Assembly (NCBI GenBank): GCA_937899365.1
Contig: CALBPH010000656.1
Location: 1 to 10,681, forward strand
Direction: 5' to 3'
From: an uncultured Leptolyngbya sp.
GTDB lineage: Bacteria; Cyanobacteriota; Cyanobacteriia; Phormidesmidales; Phormidesmidaceae
DNA: 10,681 nt
Position numbers and translations under genes: made by a program. Below are positions 6,816 through 10,681 of this stretch, in pieces. The notes under the pieces are model-generated. The model was given only the letters and a program-made list of their open reading frames with translations. It made no database searches and had not been told where the DNA came from. Numbering within the stretch: position 1 is the stretch's first letter; each line of letters opens with the position of its first letter.

Positions 6816-6833
6816 TTTAACGAATTTAACGAA
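6816..6833. repeat. Tandem 9-base repeat TTTAACGAA x2
   Basis: Two exact adjacent copies (6816-6824 and 6825-6833), about 175 bases upstream of the rpsL -35. It could be paired binding sites or a chance duplication. Confidence 0.5.
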
Positions 6834-6862
6834 TCAAAGATGTTAAGGCTCGGCGCATATGG

Positions 6863-6886
6863 GTCAGGGCACACATAATCCCTGAC
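6863..6886 (+). promoter_or_regulatory. 7-bp hairpin upstream of the str operon
   Basis: GTCAGGG (6863-6869) is exactly complementary to CCCTGAC (6880-6886), with a 10-base loop. No U-run follows. Its function is unknown. Confidence 0.35.
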
Positions 6887-6915
6887 AGTTAACAGTTAGT
6901 TAGATGCTAGCAGCC

Positions 6916-6942
6916 ATGTACGCAGCGATCCGCTGTATGCAT
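6916..6942. promoter_or_regulatory. Imperfect inverted repeat upstream of rpsL
   Basis: ATGTACGCAGCG (6916-6927) and CGCTGTATGCAT (6931-6942) pair at 11 of 12 positions including two wobbles, around ATC; the CAGCG/CGCTG core is perfect. It lies 64-90 bases before the rpsL -35 and could be a regulator site or an RNA hairpin of an upstream transcript. Confidence 0.35.
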
Positions 6943-7005
6943 AATTCCACAGGAAAGGCTACGCCAGCAGCCGGTTGCTACAAAATCAAAAACGCTAAAA
7001 TTAAA

Positions 7006-7035
7006 TTGACAATAAACCCCTGGAATCGATAGGAT
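7006..7035 (+). promoter_or_regulatory. Sigma70-type promoter of the str operon
   Basis: A perfect -35 TTGACA (7006-7011) and TAGGAT (7030-7035, 4 of 6 matches to TATAAT) are separated by 18 bases. Transcription would start near 7042, giving a leader of about 40 bases before rpsL. This is the best promoter in the window and fits a highly expressed operon. Confidence 0.6.
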
Positions 7036-7082
7036 GGGGTCTTGTGAAAACTTCGAAGCAATAGGCATTTGCCTTTTCTAGT

Positions 7083-7457
7083 ATGCCAACCATTCAACAG
7101 CTCATTCGGAGTGAGCGTAGCAACGCTCAAAAGAAGACAAAATCCCCAGCGCTCAAGAGTTGTCCTCAGCGTCGAGGAGTCTGTACCCGAGTCTATACAA
7201 CAACGCCTAAGAAACCCAACTCAGCGTTGCGTAAGGTAGCTAGGGTCCGACTAACGTCTGGTTTTGAGGTGACTGCCTACATTCCAGGCATTGGTCACAA
7301 TTTGCAAGAACACTCCGTCGTTATGATTCGTGGTGGACGTGTTAAGGATCTTCCCGGTGTTCGTTACCACATTATTCGAGGCACCCTCGATACTGCTGGG
7401 GTGAAAGATCGCCGTCAAGGTCGTTCAAAGTACGGCGCTAAGCGCCCTAAAGAGTAA
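7083..7457 (+). CDS. rpsL: 30S ribosomal protein S12
   Basis: 124 residues, full length. S12 sits at the decoding centre of the 30S subunit and helps monitor codon-anticodon pairing. The N-terminal MPTIQQLIRSER, TPKKPNSALRK (41-51) and GGRVKDLPGVRYH (84-96) are diagnostic. Lys43/Lys44 and Lys88, in the two loops where streptomycin-resistance changes occur, have the wild-type form, as does Asp89, the methylthiolation site known in E. coli. No Shine-Dalgarno is evident before the ATG; the sequence there is pyrimidine-rich. First gene of the str operon, about 40 bases after a predicted start site. Certain. Confidence 0.98.
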   Translation: MPTIQQLIRSERSNAQKKTKSPALKSCPQRRGVCTRVYTTTPKKPNSALRKVARVRLTSGFEVTAYIPGIGHNLQEHSVVMIRGGRVKDLPGVRYHIIRGTLDTAGVKDRRQGRSKYGAKRPKE

Positions 7458-7623
7458 CGGTTCTGCGGCAGCGCACTACGGGAGGTGGGCAGGTGTGTCC
7501 CTTAACTTTCGTGTAGTTGCAGTGCGTTTGCTAGTGTATGCGCCACAAAACTCTCTAGCTAAACATTGTTGGCGTCAGCCAACTCTTAGCACTCAACTCA
7601 TACCTCTTACTTAAAGGATTACT
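7458..7623 (+). promoter_or_regulatory. Structured rpsL-rpsG intercistronic spacer
   Basis: 166 bases that can fold into several helices: CGCACT (7472-7477) with AGTGCG (7521-7526), closing an inner GGGA/TCCC; GTTTGCTAG (7526-7534) with CTAGC-T-AAAC (7555-7564), 9 pairs with one bulged base; and GTTGGC (7568-7573) with GCCAAC (7578-7583) around GTCA. The first two compete for one base at their border. In E. coli, S7 binds the rpsL-rpsG spacer and represses its own translation. Whether cyanobacteria do the same cannot be told from sequence, but this spacer is structured and long enough. Confidence 0.45.
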
Positions 7624-8094
7624 ATGTCTCGTCGTTCGAGCGCTCAAAAGCGCGTTGTTCCACCTGATTCTGTCTATAGCAGCCGATTGGTTAGCATGAT
7701 GGTTCGACGCATCATGGTCAGCGGCAAAAAGTCTTTGGCACTCCGCATTGTGTACGGAGCCTTTAAGCTCATTGAGGAACGCACCGGTAATGAGCCTCTA
7801 GAAGTATTTGAGCAAGCCGTTCGCAACACGACGCCTTTGGTTGAGGTTAAAGCACGCCGTGTTGGTGGTGCCACCTACCAAGTCCCTATGGAAGTACGGA
7901 CAGATAGAGGCACAGCCCTATCCCTACGGTGGATTTCTCAGTTTGCTCGTCAGCGAGCCGGTAAGAGCATGGCCATAAAGCTTGCTAATGAGCTTATGGA
8001 TGCTGCCAATGAGACAGGCGGTGCTGTTCGTAAGCGCGAAGAAACCCACCGGATGGCGGAAGCTAACAAGGCCTTCGCCCATTATCGCTACTAA
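7624..8094 (+). CDS. rpsG: 30S ribosomal protein S7
   Basis: 156 residues, the usual cyanobacterial length. S7 nucleates assembly of the 30S head by binding the 3' major domain of 16S rRNA and contacts tRNA at the exit site. Diagnostic segments are MSRRSSAQKR, the KKSLALRIVYGAF helix (about 35-47), VEVKARRVGGATYQVP (about 73-88) and the C-terminal EETHRMAEANKAFAHYRY. The start is fixed by AAAGGA (7613-7618), 5 bases before the ATG and the clearest ribosome binding site in the window. It follows rpsL after 166 structured bases and precedes fusA by 78. Confidence 0.98.
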   Translation: MSRRSSAQKRVVPPDSVYSSRLVSMMVRRIMVSGKKSLALRIVYGAFKLIEERTGNEPLEVFEQAVRNTTPLVEVKARRVGGATYQVPMEVRTDRGTALSLRWISQFARQRAGKSMAIKLANELMDAANETGGAVRKREETHRMAEANKAFAHYRY

Positions 8095-8109
8095 TTTCTT
8101 GGCACGACG

Positions 8110-8121
8110 GTTTGGCCAAAC
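8110..8121. promoter_or_regulatory. 12-base palindrome GTTTGGCCAAAC in the rpsG-fusA spacer
   Basis: Perfect 12-base palindrome 51 bases before the fusA ATG. As RNA it has no loop of its own, but GGCC (8114-8117) can pair with GGCC (8122-8125) around AAAC. ACGAC (8138-8142) with GTCGT (8153-8157) gives another short helix nearer the start. Function unknown. Confidence 0.35.
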
Positions 8122-8172
8122 GGCCTTACGTAGGGATACGACTGTCAGATATGTCGTTTGAAAGTTACCGCC

Positions 8173-10248
8173 ATGGCACGTACCTCTCCATTAGACAAAG
8201 TTAGAAATATTGGTATTGCCGCCCACGTTGATGCGGGTAAGACCACCACAACTGAACGGATCCTCTTCTACTCTGGTGTTGTTCACAAGATTGGAGAGGT
8301 CCATGACGGCAATGCCGTCACTGACTGGATGGAGCAAGAGCAGGAACGTGGCATCACAATCACGGCTGCTGCTATCAGTACCAGCTGGCGTGATCATCAA
8401 ATCAATATTATTGATACGCCCGGTCACGTCGATTTCACCATCGAAGTGGAGCGCTCAATGCGGGTCCTCGATGGTGTGATCGTTGTTTTCGATTCAGTCG
8501 GTGGTGTTCAGCCTCAGTCAGAGACTGTTTGGCGGCAGGCCGATCGCTATGGCGTTCCACGCATTGCTTTTGTCAACAAGATGGATCGTACCGGAGCTAA
8601 TTTTTTCCGAGTTTACGATCAGGTGCGTGAACGGCTCAAAGCCAATGCTGTACCTATTCAAATACCCATTGGTGCTGAAGATCAGTTTCAGGGTGTGGTG
8701 GATTTGGTCAAAATGCGGGCCCACATCTATACCAATGATTTGGGAACAGATATTGAGGAAGCCGATATCCCTGACGAACTCCAGGAGCAAGCGGAACAGT
8801 ACAGAACTGTTCTGATTGAAGTGATCGCAGAAACTGATGATGCGCTCATGGAAAAGTATCTCGAGGGAGAGGAACTGACCACTGACGAAATCATGAGTGC
8901 GGTACGCAAAGGGGTGACCAGCGGTGGGCTCGTGCCCATGCTTTGTGGGTCAGCGTTCAAAAACAAAGGCGTTCAGCTTTTGTTGGATTCCGTAGTTGAT
9001 TACCTTCCCTCTCCTAAAGATGTGCCCCCTATTCAAGGCACATTGCCAGATGGAGAAATGGGTGATCGGCCACCAGAGGACGATGGACCGTTGGCTGCCT
9101 TGGCGTTCAAGATCATGGCAGATCCTTACGGACGACTGACATTTATCCGTATGTACTCGGGGGTGTTGGCCAAAGGTAGCTACGTGTACAATGCCACCAA
9201 GGATAAGAAAGAGCGAATTTCTCGCTTAATTGTCCTTAAGGCGGATGATCGGATTGAGGTGGATGAGTTGCGCGCTGGTGACTTGGGAGCTGTTTTAGGT
9301 CTCAAGGACACGACCACAGGCGACACTATTTGCACCACTGACAGTCCAATTGTTCTAGAATCCTTATTTGTGCCAGAACCGGTCATATCCGTAGCTGTGG
9401 AGCCAAAAACCAAGCAGGATATGGAAAAGCTGGCAAAAGCTTTGCAATCCTTGTCTGAAGAAGATCCAACGTTTAGGGTATCCACAAATCCTGAAACGAA
9501 TCAGACAGTGATTGCAGGAATGGGGGAGCTTCACCTAGATATTCTCGTGGATCGTATGAAACGAGAATTTAAAGTCGAAGCAAACATTGGCGCACCCCAG
9601 GTTGCCTATCGCGAAACCATTCGCAAGGCGATTACCACTGAAGGTAAGTTTGTGCGTCAAAGTGGTGGTAAAGGACAGTTTGGCCATGTTGTGATTGAGG
9701 TTGAACCAGGGGAAGAAGGCTCGGGTTTCGAATTTAAGTCTAAGATTGCTGGTGGTACAGTGCCTAAAGAATACATTGGGCCTGCTGAAGCTGGCATGAA
9801 AGAAAAGTGCGAATCTGGTATCCTAGCTGGGTATCCCGTGATCGACATTAAAGTCACACTGGTTGATGGTTCTTACCACGATGTGGACTCGTCTGAAATG
9901 GCCTTTAAGATCGCTGGATCAATGGCTATTCAAGACGCAGTCACAAAGGCTTCTCCAGTATTACTGGAGCCTATGATGAAAATCGAGGTTGAAGCTCCTG
10001 AGGAGTTTCTCGGCGACATCATGGGAGACCTTAACTCTCGTCGAGGCCAGATTGAGGGTATGGGGTCTGAGGATGGGTTGGCCAAAGTGAGTGCAAATGT
10101 ACCCTTGGCTGCAATGTTTGGCTATGCCACCGATATCCGTTCAAAGACCCAGGGTCGAGGCATATTCTCTATGGAGTTTAGTCACTACGCGGATGTTCCG
10201 CGCAATGTGGCTGAGGCGATTATCGCCAGAAACAAAGGGAACGCATAA
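8173..10248 (+). CDS. fusA: Translation elongation factor G
   Basis: 691 residues from the ATG at 8173, matching the family's start MARTSPLDKVRNIGIAAH. An in-frame TTG at 8158 would add five residues and is not favoured. EF-G is the GTPase that drives tRNA-mRNA translocation and, with RRF, ribosome recycling. G-domain motifs are AHVDAGKTT (17-25), RGITI (59-63), DTPGH (81-85, with the catalytic-type His85) and NKMD (135-138). Domains II to V follow in full, with SGGKGQFGHVVIEVEP in domain IV and GYATDIRSKTQGRG near the end. No strong Shine-Dalgarno; GAAAG lies about 10 bases upstream. The gene is 78 bases after rpsG and 24 before tuf, so co-transcription is expected. Confidence 0.98.
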   Translation: MARTSPLDKVRNIGIAAHVDAGKTTTTERILFYSGVVHKIGEVHDGNAVTDWMEQEQERGITITAAAISTSWRDHQINIIDTPGHVDFTIEVERSMRVLDGVIVVFDSVGGVQPQSETVWRQADRYGVPRIAFVNKMDRTGANFFRVYDQVRERLKANAVPIQIPIGAEDQFQGVVDLVKMRAHIYTNDLGTDIEEADIPDELQEQAEQYRTVLIEVIAETDDALMEKYLEGEELTTDEIMSAVRKGVTSGGLVPMLCGSAFKNKGVQLLLDSVVDYLPSPKDVPPIQGTLPDGEMGDRPPEDDGPLAALAFKIMADPYGRLTFIRMYSGVLAKGSYVYNATKDKKERISRLIVLKADDRIEVDELRAGDLGAVLGLKDTTTGDTICTTDSPIVLESLFVPEPVISVAVEPKTKQDMEKLAKALQSLSEEDPTFRVSTNPETNQTVIAGMGELHLDILVDRMKREFKVEANIGAPQVAYRETIRKAITTEGKFVRQSGGKGQFGHVVIEVEPGEEGSGFEFKSKIAGGTVPKEYIGPAEAGMKEKCESGILAGYPVIDIKVTLVDGSYHDVDSSEMAFKIAGSMAIQDAVTKASPVLLEPMMKIEVEAPEEFLGDIMGDLNSRRGQIEGMGSEDGLAKVSANVPLAAMFGYATDIRSKTQGRGIFSMEFSHYADVPRNVAEAIIARNKGNA

Positions 10249-10272
10249 GTAATTTAGGGACACAGTAAATAA

Positions 10273-10681
10273 ATGGCACGCGAAAAGTTTGAAAGAAGTA
10301 AACCCCACGTTAACATCGGCACCATCGGCCACGTTGACCATGGTAAGACCACTCTGACAGCCGCTATCACTATGACGCTGGCGGCAGCTGGTGGCGCTAA
10401 AGCTCGTAACTATGAGGATATTGATGCGGCCCCCGAAGAAAAAGCGCGGGGTATCACCATCAACACTGCTCATGTAGAGTACGAAACTGAGAATCGTCAC
10501 TATGCTCACGTAGACTGCCCTGGACACGCAGACTATGTGAAGAACATGATTACGGGCGCGGCTCAGATGGATGGTGCTATTCTTGTCTGCTCTGCAGCTG
10601 ATGGCCCTATGCCCCAGACTCGTGAGCACATTCTGCTTGCCAAGCAGGTTGGTGTACCTTCCGTTGTCGTCTTCTTGATTG
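10273..10681 (+). CDS. tuf: Translation elongation factor Tu, N-terminal 136 residues, truncated by window edge
   Basis: EF-Tu carries aminoacyl-tRNA to the ribosomal A site as a GTP complex. The visible part is most of the GTPase domain: GHVDHGKT (19-26), RGITI (59-63) and DCPGH (81-85), with typical cyanobacterial wording throughout. AGGGA (10256-10260) lies 12 bases before the ATG, 24 bases after fusA. The last full codon (10678-10680) is ATT, Ile136, where EF-Tu has the Asn of NKxD, and the next codon starts with G where Lys would need A. This may be an end-of-sequence error or a real break in the gene. The family is about 394-409 residues, so roughly two thirds is outside the window. Confidence 0.95.
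   Translation, partial: MAREKFERSKPHVNIGTIGHVDHGKTTLTAAITMTLAAAGGAKARNYEDIDAAPEEKARGITINTAHVEYETENRHYAHVDCPGHADYVKNMITGAAQMDGAILVCSAADGPMPQTREHILLAKQVGVPSVVVFLI

Larger units (their letters stand above)
6659..7082. other. Intergenic region between the cupin gene and rpsL
   Basis: 424 bases with no convincing ORF or tRNA. From left to right: a small hairpin TAGGC/GCCTA (6713-6725), a 13-bp hairpin (6746-6779), a 9-base tandem repeat (6816-6833), a 7-bp hairpin (6863-6886), a longer imperfect inverted repeat (6916-6942) and the rpsL promoter (7006-7035). Confidence 0.75.

Noticed and set aside
6789..6817. TTGACA at 6789-6794 as an additional upstream promoter of rpsL
   Set aside because: No acceptable -10 hexamer lies 16-19 bases downstream; the pair at 7006/7030 is much better.
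6940..6956. AGGAAAGG purine run as a ribosome binding site for an unlisted gene
   Set aside because: No start codon with an open frame follows at a usable distance; the nearest TTG frame stops after a few codons.
7063..7077. AGGC/GCCT hairpin followed by T-run just before rpsL, as an attenuator
   Set aside because: Only a 4-bp stem and four T residues; too weak to call and directly before a gene that must be strongly expressed.
8158..8172. TTG start five codons upstream of the fusA ATG
   Set aside because: EF-G family proteins begin MAR..., which matches the ATG at 8173; the extra residues are not seen in the family.
10141..10629. 162-codon minus-strand ORF over the end of fusA and the start of tuf
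   Set aside because: It is antisense to two certain, highly conserved genes and its product has no recognisable features.

Overview
The window is chromosomal DNA from a cyanobacterium. Three observations point there. The glutamate synthase on the minus strand carries the insertion loop typical of the ferredoxin-dependent enzyme of cyanobacteria and plastids. The ribosomal protein and elongation factor sequences (S12, S7, EF-G, EF-Tu) read like cyanobacterial orthologues over their whole visible length. The HIP1 octamer GCGATCGC, a cyanobacterial signature repeat, occurs four times. I cannot name the genus. Nothing suggests a plasmid, phage or recent mobile element, and I see no tRNA, rRNA, CRISPR array or transposase.

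Layout. Positions 3221 down to 1 (minus strand) hold the first 1073 codons of ferredoxin-dependent glutamate synthase; the C-terminal part lies outside the left edge. A divergent spacer of about 750 bases follows. It holds an exact NtcA-type box (GTA-N8-TAC, 3440-3453), an 11-bp hairpin in the glutamate synthase leader, a 19-base AT-rich palindrome and a 53-codon ORF (3740-3901) for a possible one-helix membrane protein. Next on the plus strand are a secreted phosphodiester-glycosidase (NAGPA) family protein (3979-5817) and, after a 409-base spacer with three hairpins in a row, a stand-alone cupin of the type II mannose-6-phosphate isomerase family (6227-6658). A 424-base spacer with several inverted repeats, a tandem repeat and a good promoter leads into the str operon: rpsL (7083-7457), rpsG (7624-8094), fusA (8173-10248) and the start of tuf (10273 to the edge).

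How the parts relate. The str operon makes two 30S proteins and the two main translation GTPases, and its order is the ancestral bacterial one. The 166-base rpsL-rpsG spacer can fold into several hairpins. In E. coli this spacer is where S7 represses its own synthesis, so it is a sensible place to look for autoregulation. Fd-GOGAT is the nitrogen-assimilation half of the window; the NtcA-like box 219 bases upstream of its start would fit control by 2-oxoglutarate and nitrogen status. The glycosidase and the cupin may both concern sugars or envelope glycans, but only family membership supports that.

I found no convincing new multi-gene system. The points most worth a second look are the small membrane-protein ORF, the NtcA box with its leader hairpin, the structured leaders of the cupin gene and of rpsG, and the last visible EF-Tu codon, which reads Ile where the invariant Asn of the NKxD motif is expected.
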